Source of the DNA: Dolomitihabitans soli
GTDB taxonomy: Bacteria > Actinomycetota > Actinomycetes > Streptosporangiales > Streptosporangiaceae
Direction: 5' to 3'
Length of the DNA: 64,000 bases
Assembly: GCF_022213955.1 (NCBI RefSeq)
Contig: NZ_JAKNTW010000010.1
Span: 1 to 64,000, forward strand
The translations under genes were made by a program, and so were the position numbers. Below the pieces are notes generated by a model. It was not told the origin of the DNA and made no database searches. It saw only the letters and a list, made by a program, of their open reading frames with translations. This document shows positions 36,762 through 45,844 of the stretch, piece by piece (within the stretch, counting starts at the first letter, position 1; every line of letters begins with the position of its first letter).

Positions 36762-37510
36762 CGCAGCTCGACCACGTCTCCCGCCCCGCCCCTTGAGCGG
36801 CGGCGGGGGACGGCGATCGTGCCGTCGTCGATGACCTGACCGTCGAGCAGCGACACCACCCGGTCGGCCAGGCTGGCCACTCTCGCCTCGTGGGTGACGA
36901 GCACGATCGTCTGACCGTCGCGGTGTACCTCGCCCAGCAGGCGGAGCACGTCACGGGTGTTGCGGCTGTCGAGGTTGCCCGTCGGCTCGTCGGCGAGCAG
37001 CAGGCTCGGCCGGTTGGACAGGGCGCGGGCGAGCGCCACGCGCTGCTGCTCACCGCCGGAGAGCTGCGAGGGCGGCGCGTCGGACCGCTCGGTCAGCCCG
37101 AGCGCGTCCAGGAGATACTCCCTGCGCGCGCGGGCCTCCTTCGGACTGGACCCGGCCAGCAGCGCGGGAAGTTCCACGTTGTCGGCCACGGTCATGTTCG
37201 CGACCAGGTTGAAGAACTGGAAGACGAAGCCGATTTTCTTCCTGCGCAGCAGCGCCCAGGCGCTCTCCCGCAGGGTGTCGACCCGCCTGCCGTCGAGCCA
37301 GATCTCGCCGGAGGAGGGCTTGTCGAGCCCGCCGAGCATGTGCACCAGGGTCGACTTGCCGGAGCCGGAAGGCCCCGTGACGGCCACGAACTCCCCGGCC
37401 CCGATCTCCAGGTCCACCCCTCGTACGGCGGGCACGGGCACGGCGCCTTGCTGATAGATCTTGCCCAGGTTGACCGTCTTGATCACTGTGCTCAGCTGCT
37501 TAGGGGTCAC
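36758..37510 (-). CDS. ABC transporter ATP-binding protein (MacB/LolD type)
   Basis: 250 residues. Walker A is GPSGSGKST, the signature is LSGGEQQRVALARAL, and Walker B is SLLLADEPTGNLD, with the H-loop in VTHEARVA. It pairs with the FtsX permease. GTG 37510 overlaps the padR stop (GTGA), so padR, ATPase and permease form one translationally coupled operon. Confidence 0.95.
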   Translation of the reverse strand: MTPKQLSTVIKTVNLGKIYQQGAVPVPAVRGVDLEIGAGEFVAVTGPSGSGKSTLVHMLGGLDKPSSGEIWLDGRRVDTLRESAWALLRRKKIGFVFQFFNLVANMTVADNVELPALLAGSSPKEARARREYLLDALGLTERSDAPPSQLSGGEQQRVALARALSNRPSLLLADEPTGNLDSRNTRDVLRLLGEVHRDGQTIVLVTHEARVASLADRVVSLLDGQVIDDGTIAVPRRRSRGGAGDVVELR

Positions 37511-38013
37511 GGAAGCTCCTCCTGGCAGCGTTCGAGCCAGTCGAGATCTGCCTGAAGATGCAGCATGGCACCTTCGATCAGCAGATGCGCCACGCGGTTG
37601 GCCTGGTCCGTGCCGTCGGCCAGCTCGTTGAGGCTTCGCATCAGTGAAAGATAGTGCCGCCGCTGGCGGTTGATCAGCGCCATCCGGTCGGCGATACCGG
37701 TCATCGGCGCGAGCACGAGCTTCATGAAAAAGTCGTCACGGACCCTGGGGCCCTCCGTCGGCTCGTCGACCCAGGCTTCGAGCTTCTCTCTGCCCAGCGC
37801 GGTCAGGTAGTAGACCTTCTTGTTCGGCCGGTTCGACTGCTCCACGTCGACCGCGCGGACCAGGCCGTCCTTCTCCAGCCTGCCGAGCGTGACGTAGATC
37901 TGGCCGATGTTCGGGGATGGGTATGCATCGCCGAAGGTCAGCTCAAGTGCCTGTTTGAGCTCGTAGCCATGTGCAGGTTCCTTCGCGAGGAGTGCCAGCA
38001 ACGACAGCCGCAC
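37507..38013 (-). CDS. PadR-family regulator of the ABC operon
   Basis: 168 residues. The PadR winged helix (SLLALLAKEPAHGYELKQAL, GQIYVTLGRLEKDGLV, KKVYYLTALGREKL) plus a C-terminal dimerisation helix region. GTG 38013 has GAGGAGGTGGG upstream. As first gene of the operon it probably represses its own transcription. The same divergent region serves the solute-binding-protein gene. Confidence 0.9.
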   Translation of the reverse strand: MRLSLLALLAKEPAHGYELKQALELTFGDAYPSPNIGQIYVTLGRLEKDGLVRAVDVEQSNRPNKKVYYLTALGREKLEAWVDEPTEGPRVRDDFFMKLVLAPMTGIADRMALINRQRRHYLSLMRSLNELADGTDQANRVAHLLIEGAMLHLQADLDWLERCQEELP

Positions 38014-38061
38014 GCCCCACCTCCTCGACAGCCCGTTATGGATGCGTTACGGGAACATCTG

Positions 38062-38090
38062 TTGACGCTCACATTACCGCTGTGCATAAC
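38062..38090 (+). promoter_or_regulatory. Sigma-70-like promoter for the solute-binding-protein gene
   Basis: TTGACG (38062-38067), a 17-bp spacer and CATAAC (38085-38090) form a near-consensus promoter 56 bp upstream of the start codon. GCATAACATGAATGC around the -10 is an inverted repeat that could serve as an operator. Confidence 0.6.
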
Positions 38091-38145
38091 ATGAATGCAT
38101 CTACCTAACACGCATGTAACCACCTTGGAACCTGGAGGAATCAAC

Positions 38146-39411
38146 GTGCATCGCCTTGTCTCCGTCACGCTGGCAGTCATGCTGCTGGCCGGCTGCACGG
38201 GACCGGGCGAAGAGGCCGCACCAGAGGTCGGAACGGGCGGAACCGGCCCGATCACCCTCGTCATCGGGCGGGACACCACGTCCTACCTGCGGCCTCTGCT
38301 GGACCGCTGGAACGCGGCGCACCCCGGAGAGCCGGTCACCCTGCTGGAACTCCCCGAGGCCGCCGACGAACAGCGCGCCCAGATGGTCGCCAACCTCCAG
38401 GCGAAGAGCGAACGTTACGACGTGCTCGCCCTCGACGTGATCCGGACGGCCGAGTTCGCCGACGCGGGATGGATCATCCCGCTGGAGCGAGCGATGTTCC
38501 CACTCGACCGCTTCCTGCCTCCCGTCGTGGACACGGCCGTCTATCAGGGCAAGCTGTGGGCGGTGCCGTACAGCAGCAACGCCGGTCTGCTCTACTACCG
38601 CAAGGACCTCCTCCGCAGGGAGGGTCTCAAACCGCCCAAGACCTGGGCGGAGATGCGGGAGCAGGCGAAGAGACTGAGCGCGAAATACGACGTCGGCGGA
38701 TACGCCGGTCAATACCTCGCCTACGAGGGACTGACCGTCAACTTCGCCGAGGCCGTGCAGTCGGCCGGCGGCAAAGAGATCATCAGCTCCGACGGGGCCA
38801 AGGTCACGATGGACGTCGGCAAGGCCGAGGCCGGGCTCGACTTCCTGGTGCGCGGACTCCGCGAGGGCTGGATCCCCCGCGAGTCGCTCACCTTCAAGGA
38901 GGAGGAGTCGCGGCTGGCCTTCCAGGAGGGACGGCTGCTGTTCTCACGCAACTGGCCACACGCGTACGGCCCGGCCACGCAGTCGGCGATGGCGGGGAAG
39001 TTCGCGGTGACCGGGTTGCCGGGCATCGACGGGCCGGGATCAAGTTCGCTGGGCGGTTACAACCTGGCGATCAGCGCCTACTCCAAGAAGCAGAAGTCGG
39101 CCCTGGCCTTCATCCGCTACTTCACCGGGCTGGAGAACCAGCGCCGCGTGCTGACGGACGGCTCCTTCCCGCCGGTGTGGGCGGAGTTGTACGACGATCC
39201 CGCCCTCATCAAACGTTTTCCCTACCTGCCGGTGCTGAAGCAGAGCATTCTCAACGCCCAGCCCCGGCCGGTGGCCGCAAACTACAACCAGGTGAGCCTG
39301 GCGATCGCCAGCGCGGTCTCCCGGGCACTCACCCCCCCTTTCGAGGAGTCGAGCGGCGACATAGCCGCCTCCCTGAAAACCGAACTAAACGAGATCATTC
39401 GGGCCCGTTAG
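38146..39411 (+). CDS. Sugar ABC transporter solute-binding lipoprotein 1 (ThuE/LpqY-like)
   Basis: 421 residues. The signal peptide ends at lipobox LLAGC, so it is anchored to the outer face of the membrane. The fold is a type I sugar-binding protein (LVIGRDTTSYLRPLLDRWNAA, AVPYSSNAGLLYYRKDLL, LGGYNLAISAYSKK), closest in style to trehalose/maltose binders. GTG 38146 has GGAGGA 6 bases upstream. It precedes a second, different binding protein, so the permeases downstream may serve both. Confidence 0.88.
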   Translation: MHRLVSVTLAVMLLAGCTGPGEEAAPEVGTGGTGPITLVIGRDTTSYLRPLLDRWNAAHPGEPVTLLELPEAADEQRAQMVANLQAKSERYDVLALDVIRTAEFADAGWIIPLERAMFPLDRFLPPVVDTAVYQGKLWAVPYSSNAGLLYYRKDLLRREGLKPPKTWAEMREQAKRLSAKYDVGGYAGQYLAYEGLTVNFAEAVQSAGGKEIISSDGAKVTMDVGKAEAGLDFLVRGLREGWIPRESLTFKEEESRLAFQEGRLLFSRNWPHAYGPATQSAMAGKFAVTGLPGIDGPGSSSLGGYNLAISAYSKKQKSALAFIRYFTGLENQRRVLTDGSFPPVWAELYDDPALIKRFPYLPVLKQSILNAQPRPVAANYNQVSLAIASAVSRALTPPFEESSGDIAASLKTELNEIIRAR

Positions 39412-39512
39412 CGAGAGGCGATCCCTCTCCGGCGGCGGACCGTCATCCCCATCTCAGTTCGTTGCACCAAAAAACTCACATTCGGGGCTTAGAAACGCAG
39501 GAGGAACGCACT

Positions 39513-40838
39513 ATGCGTAAAGCCAAGGCCCTGGCGGTCGTCGCAGGGCTGTCGATCGTCACCGCCGCGTGCGGCGGCGCCGACCCCGCCGAACCGGCAC
39601 CGGCCGCCAACGGCGCCAGCAGCGCCCCCGCCGCCAAGACCCTCGAAGGTGTCACCCTCGAGGTCGCCGCGAAGTGGACCGGCGAGGAGCAGACCAACTT
39701 CGAGGCCGTGCTGAAGGCCTTCCAGGACAAGACCGGCGCCAAGGTGACCTACGCCTCCACCGGCGAGGACACCGGCGCCTACCTCGGCCCGCGGATCCAG
39801 GGCGGCAACCCGCCGGACATCGCGATCCTGCCGCAGCCGGGACTCGTCCAGCAGTACGCCGAGCAGAAGGCCCTCAAGCCGCTCGCGTCGGAGGTCCAGG
39901 CCGAGATCGACAAGAACTACACGCCCTACTGGAAGGAACTCGGCTCGGCCGACGGCCAGGTCTACGGCGTGCTGGTGAAGGCGGCCCACAAGTCGCTGAT
40001 CTGGTACCGCGCTCCGGCGTTCGAGGAGGCCGGCGTGCAGCCGCCGACCGACTGGGCGACGCTCCTCACCGCCGCGCAGACCGTCGCCGACTCCGGCACC
40101 CCGCCGTTCTCGTTCTGCGGCGCGTCCGGCTGGACGCTCACCGACCTGTTCGAGAACGTCTACCTCTCGACCGCCGGCCCGGAGAACTACGACAAGCTCT
40201 CCAAGCACGAGATCCCGTGGACCGACGCGTCCGTGACCACCGCGCTGGAGAAGATGGCGGAGATCACCGGGAAGAAGGAGTTCGTGCTCGGCGGCAGCTC
40301 CACGGCCCTGCAGACCGAATTCCCGGCCTGCGTGACCAAGGTCTACGGCGAGAAGAAGGCCGCGATGATCATCGAGGCCGACTTCGTGGCCGCCTCGGCG
40401 TCCGAGTCCGGCGCGAAGGTCGGCGAGGACGCCAAGTTCTTCCCGTTCCCGAAGGCCGGGGAGACCGAGCCCGTGGTGCTCGGTGGCGACATCGCGGTGG
40501 CGCTGAAGGAGTCTAAGGGCGCGATGGCGCTGCTGCAGTACCTCGCCTCGGCTGAGGGCGGCGCCGTCTGGGCCAAGCTTCCCGGCTACCTCTCGCCCAA
40601 CCGCAACGTCCCCGCCACGACCTACCCGAGCCCGGTGACCCAGCAGCTCGCTCAGACGATCATCGACGCGGGGGAGTCCGTCCGGTATGACATGTCCGAC
40701 CTCGCGCCCAGCGCGTTCGGCGGCACCGACGGCAAGGGCGAATGGAAGTACCTCCAGGACTTCCTGCGCGACCCGTCCGACATCAAGGGCATCCAGGAGA
40801 AGCTGGAGTCCGAGGCCACCAAGGCCTGGAAGAAGTAG
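39513..40838 (+). CDS. Sugar ABC transporter solute-binding lipoprotein 2 (AglE-like)
   Basis: 441 residues. The lipobox is VTAAC after a 19-residue signal. AAKWTGEEQTNFEAVLKAF, GGNPPDIAILPQPGLVQQY and CGASGWTLTDLFENVYLS match alpha-glucoside-binding AglE proteins. ATG 39513 has GCAGGAGGA upstream. The permease gene follows after 12 bp. The 101-bp gap from gene 1 contains TTGCACC, and a separate promoter is possible. Confidence 0.9.
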   Translation: MRKAKALAVVAGLSIVTAACGGADPAEPAPAANGASSAPAAKTLEGVTLEVAAKWTGEEQTNFEAVLKAFQDKTGAKVTYASTGEDTGAYLGPRIQGGNPPDIAILPQPGLVQQYAEQKALKPLASEVQAEIDKNYTPYWKELGSADGQVYGVLVKAAHKSLIWYRAPAFEEAGVQPPTDWATLLTAAQTVADSGTPPFSFCGASGWTLTDLFENVYLSTAGPENYDKLSKHEIPWTDASVTTALEKMAEITGKKEFVLGGSSTALQTEFPACVTKVYGEKKAAMIIEADFVAASASESGAKVGEDAKFFPFPKAGETEPVVLGGDIAVALKESKGAMALLQYLASAEGGAVWAKLPGYLSPNRNVPATTYPSPVTQQLAQTIIDAGESVRYDMSDLAPSAFGGTDGKGEWKYLQDFLRDPSDIKGIQEKLESEATKAWKK

Positions 40839-40850
40839 GAGGATCAGGCC

Positions 40851-42233
40851 GTGACCGACCGGTCAGACGGCCCGCAGGCCACGCGCGGCGACGGCAAGTC
40901 CGCCGCCCGCGGGGCCTCCCCCGAGCCGCAGCCAACCACACCCCCAGCGAAGGGCGCACAGGGACCAACGCCGAGAATGGCGCTCTGGTTCCTCCTGCCG
41001 GCGCTCATCCTGCTGGGCGCCATGGTGATCTATCCGATCATCTTCTCCATCTTCCGCAGTTTCTTCGACTCCGCCGGCGACACCTTCGTCGGCGCCGACA
41101 ACTACACCGCGATCTTCACCGACGCCTCGATGCTCACCACGATCAGGAACAACCTGATCTGGGTCGTGATCGCCCCCATCCTGGTGACCACGATCGGCCT
41201 GATCTTCGCGGTGCTCACCGAGCGCATCAAGTGGGCGACCGCGTTCAAGCTGATCGTGTTCATGCCGATGGCCGTCTCCCTGATGGCCTCCGGCGTCATC
41301 TTCCGGCTGGTCTACGAGCAGGACCCGGACAAGGGCGTCGCCAACGCGGTGATCACCTCCGTAGGCGACGTCTTCGACTCCAGCCAGGGCTACCCGGGCG
41401 CCCGGCCCAGGGAGAACGACGCCGCGCCCGCCCTTGAGAACGGCGCAGTCGTCACCCGGCAGCCCATCCAGGCGGGGCAGCCCGCTCTGCTGCCGCTCGT
41501 CGGGCTCAAGCCCGACCTCCTGCCCGCCGACGCGGTCACCGCGAAGGCGGTCACCGGCCCCGGGGTGGGCGGCACGGTCTGGCTCGACTTCGCACCCGGC
41601 GGAGGCGGTGCCGTCGGCAAGATCGACGACAACGAGAAGGGCATGCCGGGGGTGACCGTCGAGGCCGTGCAACAGGGCGCGGTCAAGGGCACCACCACGA
41701 CGGCGGCCGACGGAAGCTTCACCTTCGCCGGACTGCCCGCCGGCGACTACGTGATGCGACTGCCGCAGAGCAACTTCACCGCGTCCTTCGGCGGGGTGAG
41801 CTGGCTCGGCCCGACGCTGATCACCCCGGCCATCATCGGCGCGTTCATCTGGGTGTGGGCCGGCTTCGCGATGGTGCTGATCGCGGCGGGGCTCGCAGCC
41901 ATCCCGCGGGACGCCCTGGAGGCCGCCCGCATCGACGGGGCCACCGAGTGGCAGGTCTTCCGGAAAATCACCGTACCGCTGCTCTCGCCGGTATTGGTGG
42001 TGGTGTTCGTGACGATGATCATCAACACGTTAAAGGTATTCGACCTGGTCTTCGTCATCGCCCCCGGGTCGGTCCAGCCACAGGCCAACGTGATCGCGCT
42101 GGAGATGTGGCGGGTCTCCTTCGGCGGCGGAGGCAACCAGGGACTCGGCTCAGCATTGTCGATCTTCCTGCTGGTGCTGGTCCTGCCATTCATGATCATA
42201 AATATCCGGCGGTTCAGAAGGGAGCAGCAGTGA
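40851..42233 (+). CDS. MalF-type sugar permease with extracytoplasmic beta-domain insertion
   Basis: 460 residues, longer than the usual ~300. Helices 1-3 lie at ~43-65, 103-122 and 132-153. Residues ~165-315 are an insertion whose second half (VTVEAVQQGAVKG, DGSFTFAGLPAGDYVMRLP) resembles a Cna-B/carboxypeptidase-regulatory beta-sandwich. The membrane core resumes at SWLGPTLITPAIIGAF, and the EAA loop is EAARIDGATEWQVF. E. coli MalF also carries a periplasmic domain at a similar place, but of different sequence. GTG 40851 has GGAGGA upstream. No ATPase is encoded nearby, so a shared MsiK-type ATPase is likely. Confidence 0.9.
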   Translation: MTDRSDGPQATRGDGKSAARGASPEPQPTTPPAKGAQGPTPRMALWFLLPALILLGAMVIYPIIFSIFRSFFDSAGDTFVGADNYTAIFTDASMLTTIRNNLIWVVIAPILVTTIGLIFAVLTERIKWATAFKLIVFMPMAVSLMASGVIFRLVYEQDPDKGVANAVITSVGDVFDSSQGYPGARPRENDAAPALENGAVVTRQPIQAGQPALLPLVGLKPDLLPADAVTAKAVTGPGVGGTVWLDFAPGGGGAVGKIDDNEKGMPGVTVEAVQQGAVKGTTTTAADGSFTFAGLPAGDYVMRLPQSNFTASFGGVSWLGPTLITPAIIGAFIWVWAGFAMVLIAAGLAAIPRDALEAARIDGATEWQVFRKITVPLLSPVLVVVFVTMIINTLKVFDLVFVIAPGSVQPQANVIALEMWRVSFGGGGNQGLGSALSIFLLVLVLPFMIINIRRFRREQQ

Positions 42234-43135
42234 TGATGGCCACCGCGACCGTCGAACGTACCGTCGCGAATTCGGCGGGCGCCCCCAAGCGCGGCGTACT
42301 CGGCCGCGTCATCGACCGACTCGGCGGCGGGTTCCTGCAGGCCCTGCTCATCGTGGTCGCCCTCTTCTGGCTGATGCCCACCCTCGGGCTGCTGATCGTC
42401 TCCATCCGCGGCGAGACGTTCAACAACTCCTCCGGCTGGTGGACGGCGTTCACCCAGCCCGCCCAGCTCACCCTGGCGAACTACAGCGACCTGCTGGCGA
42501 CGGGCTTCACCAGCTCGTTCTGGAACACCATCGCGATCACGGTCCCCGCGACGCTGCTGGTCATCGGCATCGCCGCGATGGCCGGCTACGCCTTCGCCTG
42601 GATCGAGTTCCCCGGCAGGGACGCGGTGTTCCTGGTGGTGGTGGCGCTGCTGGTGGTCCCCATCCAGATCGCGCTGATCCCCATCGCCAAGCTGTACGGC
42701 TCGCTGAACATCTTCGGCTCGATCCCCGGTGTGGTCCTCTTCCACGTCGCCTTCGGGCTCCCGTTCGCCATCTTCCTGTTGCGCAACTTCTTCGCCGGCA
42801 TTCCCAAGGAACTGCTGGAAGCCGCGCGCATGGACGGCGCGGGAGAGTGGAAGATCTTCGCCACGGTGGTCTTCCCGCTGGCCAAGCCGGCGATCGCGTC
42901 CCTGGGCATCTTCCAGTTCCTGTGGGTGTGGAACGACCTCCTGGTGGCCCTGGTCTTCGCTGACACCGACAATCAGCCGATGACCAAGGCCCTGCAATCA
43001 CAGATGCGGCAGTTCGGCACCAACGTGGACATCCTTGCCCCCGGTGCCTTCCTGTCACTGATCATCCCCCTGGTGCTGTTCTTCGCCTTCCAGCGCTACT
43101 TCGTCCAGGGCATGATGGCCGGCTCCGTCAAGTGA
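42233..43135 (+). CDS. MalG-type sugar permease
   Basis: 300 residues with six predicted helices and the EAA loop EAARMDGAGEWKIF. It pairs with the MalF-like subunit. ATG 42233 overlaps the upstream stop by one base (TGATG), with AAGGGAG 8 bases before it. GTG 42230 and ATG 42236 are alternatives. It ends FVQGMMAGSVK, as is usual for MalG/AglG proteins. A terminator follows. Confidence 0.92.
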   Translation: MMATATVERTVANSAGAPKRGVLGRVIDRLGGGFLQALLIVVALFWLMPTLGLLIVSIRGETFNNSSGWWTAFTQPAQLTLANYSDLLATGFTSSFWNTIAITVPATLLVIGIAAMAGYAFAWIEFPGRDAVFLVVVALLVVPIQIALIPIAKLYGSLNIFGSIPGVVLFHVAFGLPFAIFLLRNFFAGIPKELLEAARMDGAGEWKIFATVVFPLAKPAIASLGIFQFLWVWNDLLVALVFADTDNQPMTKALQSQMRQFGTNVDILAPGAFLSLIIPLVLFFAFQRYFVQGMMAGSVK

Positions 43136-43141
43136 CCCATC

Positions 43142-43178
43142 CGGAGGCTCGCCTGGCTCTACGACAGGCGGGCCTCCG
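43142..43178 (+). terminator. Terminator after the sugar importer operon
   Basis: A 14-bp stem with one G-U pair (CGGAGGCTCGCCTG / CAGGCGGGCCTCCG) and a 9-base loop starts 7 bp after the malG-like stop. ATTTTTC lies ~15 bp further on. Confidence 0.75.
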
Positions 43179-43244
43179 CCCGGGTTTGATCATTTTTCTG
43201 GGGAAGGTCACATGACGGGCTGACGGCCACTATGGTTTTCATCC

Positions 43245-43922
43245 ATGGCTGGACGTCCGTTGCACGAAGTCGTAGAAGCAGGCTGGGCCAAGGCCCTCGA
43301 TCCCGTCGGAGAGAAGATCTCCGAACTGGGCGAGTTCCTTCGCGAGGAGATCGCCGCCGGCAGGCAGTACCTCCCGGCCGGCGCCAACGTGCTCCGCGCC
43401 TTCCAGCAGCCGTTCGACGAGATCAAGGTGCTGATCGTCGGGCAGGATCCCTACCCGACGCCCAGCCACCCCGTCGGCCTGAGCTTCTCGGTCGCGCCCG
43501 ACGTCAGGCCGTTGCCGGGCAGCCTGGTCAACATCTACAAGGAGTACATGGCCGACCTCGGCCACCCCGCTCCCACCAACGGCGACCTCACCCCGTGGAC
43601 CGAGCAGGGCGTGCTGCTGCTCAACAGGGTCCTGACCGTGATGCCGGGCAAGCCCGCCTCACACCGGGGCAAGGGCTGGGAGCAGGTCACCGAGCAGGCC
43701 ATCCACGGCCTCGTGGCCCGGCAGAAGCCGCTGGTCGCCATCCTGTGGGGGCGTGACGCGCGCAACCTGCGCCCGATGCTCGGCGACGTGCCGTGCGTCG
43801 AGTCGGCCCACCCCAGCCCGTTGTCGGCCCGCAACGGCTTCTTCGGCTCCCGCCCGTTCAGCCGCGCCAACCAGCTCCTCGAGCAGCAGGGCGCCACTCC
43901 CGTGGAGTGGAAGCTGCCCTGA
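43245..43922 (+). CDS. ung: Uracil-DNA glycosylase
   Basis: A 225-residue family 1 UDG that removes uracil from DNA. The water-activating motif [17 protein letters not shown] has D68, and the C-terminal [14 protein letters not shown] is the minor-groove loop. The length is normal. ATG 43245 lacks a strong ribosome site. Confidence 0.95.
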   Translation: MAGRPLHEVVEAGWAKALDPVGEKISELGEFLREEIAAGRQYLPAGANVLRAFQQPFDEIKVLIVGQDPYPTPSHPVGLSFSVAPDVRPLPGSLVNIYKEYMADLGHPAPTNGDLTPWTEQGVLLLNRVLTVMPGKPASHRGKGWEQVTEQAIHGLVARQKPLVAILWGRDARNLRPMLGDVPCVESAHPSPLSARNGFFGSRPFSRANQLLEQQGATPVEWKLP

Positions 43923-43940
43923 TCCCACTAGGATTCGACC

Positions 43941-44273
43941 ATGAGCGATGAGCCAGACACCGAGCGCTATCTCCGGATCACCGTTGAGCTGACCGTGGAG
44001 GTGCTCGACGTCGACGCCCTCCAGGCTGCGGCGCTCGCCGAGATCCGGCACCCCGAGGCCGACCTCGACGACAACGAGCGTGCCGAGCAGGCGGGGCTGG
44101 TCACCGACGACGAGACCGGCGCCACCGCGTTGCAGTGGCTCATCGAGCCCGACCACGTGCTGCACCTCATCGACCACATCGCCGAGGTCGAGCCCCGCGA
44201 GGCCGTCCTCGGCGTCGAGCCCGCCGAGGCCCCCGAGGAAGACGAGCACGAACACGAGCACAACGGCAACTGA
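43941..44273 (+). CDS. Acidic conserved hypothetical protein
   Basis: 110 residues, strongly acidic. The first half alternates strands and helices (YLRITVELTVEVLDVDALQA). The C-terminus is a Glu/His run (EEDEHEHEHNGN) that could bind metal. It lies 18 bp after ung and is probably co-transcribed with it. I do not recognise a function. Confidence 0.7.
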   Translation: MSDEPDTERYLRITVELTVEVLDVDALQAAALAEIRHPEADLDDNERAEQAGLVTDDETGATALQWLIEPDHVLHLIDHIAEVEPREAVLGVEPAEAPEEDEHEHEHNGN

Positions 44274-44399
44274 TTCGGTCGCACGTGTTCCGGCCTCTCG
44301 ACGCGGTCGCCCAGCGGGCGGCCGGCGATGCCCGAGCGTCCCCCCTTCAGGAACATCACAGACTTCCCGGCCACGGCAGGCGCTGACAGGAGGACTCAG

Positions 44400-44702
44400 G
44401 TGATCGTCGCTTTTTCCGTCACACCGCTCGGAGTCGGCGAGGGCGTCGCCGAGCCCGTGGCCCGGGCCGTCCAGGTGGTGCGCGACAGCGGCCTCCCCAA
44501 CCACACCGACGCCATGTTCACCACCGTCGAGGGCGAGTGGGACGAGGTCATGGCGGTCCTCAAACGAGCCGTCGACGCGGTCGCCGAGGTGGCCCCCCGG
44601 GTGAGCCTCGTCCTCAAGGCCGACCTCCGCCCCGGCGTCACCGACGCGATGACCTCCAAAATCACCTCCCTCGAACACCACCTCGGCTCCACCACCCGCT
44701 AG
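44400..44702 (+). CDS. MTH1187/YkoF-type thiamine-binding family protein
   Basis: 100 residues. [45 protein letters not shown] and a ferredoxin-like beta-alpha-beta arrangement match the MTH1187/DUF77 family, some of which bind thiamine or its precursors. GTG 44400 has GGAGGA 6 bases upstream. Confidence 0.85.
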   Translation: MIVAFSVTPLGVGEGVAEPVARAVQVVRDSGLPNHTDAMFTTVEGEWDEVMAVLKRAVDAVAEVAPRVSLVLKADLRPGVTDAMTSKITSLEHHLGSTTR

Positions 44703-44711
44703 CGCGGTGTC

Positions 44712-44735
44712 CTCGAACCCTCCCCCAGGTTCGAG
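44712..44735 (+). terminator. Small hairpin after the MTH1187-like gene
   Basis: An 8-bp stem CTCGAACC/GGTTCGAG with an 8-base loop lies 9 bp after the stop. There is no T-tract. Confidence 0.45.
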
Positions 44736-44912
44736 CGGCCCCTGGCTCGGCATCAGGTACCGCCGGACGGGCGGGAACGGGCCGGAAGGCTCGAAAGCCT
44801 GTGGAGACCCGGTAAGACCATCTCGGTGGCTCGGGTCGGTGAAGCGTGAAGCCGCAGAAGTGCCGCAGGTGCGGTACAGGCAGAGTCTTCGGCATTCATG
44901 CCGAAGAGCGCG

Positions 44913-45716
44913 TCAAGCCGTGAAGTCGGCGACGTTGTCCCCGGCCCAGGTGGCGAAGGGCCGGGCGGGGTGGCCGGTGACCCGCTTGACGGTGTCCGTG
45001 AGGACGGCCGGCACGCCGTCCGCGGAGTGCCACCAGTCGAGCAGTTTGTCGGCGAACGCACCCGGCAGATGGTCGGCCATCTCGGCCTTCCACGCCGCAC
45101 GGCTCACCTCGTGGACCGCGATCGGTTTGCCGGTGACGTCGGCGATCCGCCCGATCTGCTCGGCGAACGTCAGCGACTCGGGCCCGGTGACGGTGTAGAT
45201 CCCGCCATGCAGACCCGGGTCCCTGAGGACTTCGTACGCGACTTCGGCCAGGTCCGCCTCGTGCAGCGGGTCGGTGTACGCGTTCGGGTACGGCAGGCTC
45301 ACGGCGCTCGCCGTTCTGATGGGCCACGACCACTGCCGGGCGTTGCCGGCGAACGTGCCGGGGCGCAGGACGGTCACCTCGAAGGGGTGCGGGTGGAGTG
45401 CCCGTTCGACGACATGATGGGGATCCGCCGGGTCGGCCGCCATCGATGATGACAGCAGGACGACGTGTTCGACCCCGGCGACGGCGGCCTGCTCGGCGAA
45501 CGCCTCGACGGTGCTCGCCTCCGCATAGAGGAAGACCGACTCGACACCCCTGAGCGCCTCAGGAAAGGTGTCCGGGTCCCCCAGATCACACCGGACGGCA
45601 CCGCGCACCTCCTCCGGCCTTCTGGAGCCGACCCGGACGGTCTGCCCAGCACGGTCAAGCAGGGCGAGCAGCGATTTGGCGACCGCGCCGCGGCCACCGG
45701 TGACGAGAATGGTCAT
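44913..45716 (-). CDS. NmrA-like NAD(P)-binding protein
   Basis: A 267-residue atypical SDR: TILVTGGRGAVAKSLLALL is the dinucleotide site (the third Gly is replaced), then VRCDLGDPDTFPEALRGV and FLYAEA. There is no YxxxK active site in the usual place, as in NmrA/quinone-reductase-2-like proteins that sense redox state or reduce quinones. ATG 45716 has CAGGAG upstream. It is divergent from a TetR gene, with a dense operator array between. Confidence 0.85.
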   Translation of the reverse strand: MTILVTGGRGAVAKSLLALLDRAGQTVRVGSRRPEEVRGAVRCDLGDPDTFPEALRGVESVFLYAEASTVEAFAEQAAVAGVEHVVLLSSSMAADPADPHHVVERALHPHPFEVTVLRPGTFAGNARQWSWPIRTASAVSLPYPNAYTDPLHEADLAEVAYEVLRDPGLHGGIYTVTGPESLTFAEQIGRIADVTGKPIAVHEVSRAAWKAEMADHLPGAFADKLLDWWHSADGVPAVLTDTVKRVTGHPARPFATWAGDNVADFTA

Positions 45717-45750
45717 TTCAGATCTCCTGATTCACAGTGAAATACCTCCG

Positions 45751-45823
45751 GAACGACGTTCGTAACGAACAGCGTTCTTGCCGAACGCTAGGGAACGAAC
45801 GACGTTCGTGTCAAACGGTGTTC
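45751..45823. promoter_or_regulatory. Array of five GAACGNCGTTC-type boxes at about 16-bp spacing
   Basis: Boxes are GAACGACGTTC (45751-45761), GAACAGCGTTC (45767-45777), a half-site GAACGCTAGGG (45783-45793), GAACGACGTTC (45797-45807) and AAACGGTGTTC (45813-45823). The centres are 16, 16, 14 and 16 bp apart. They fill the gap between the NmrA-like gene and the TetR gene and are probably TetR operators. Confidence 0.65.
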
Positions 45824-45844
45824 GTTCTGCCTATGCTGGCGGGC

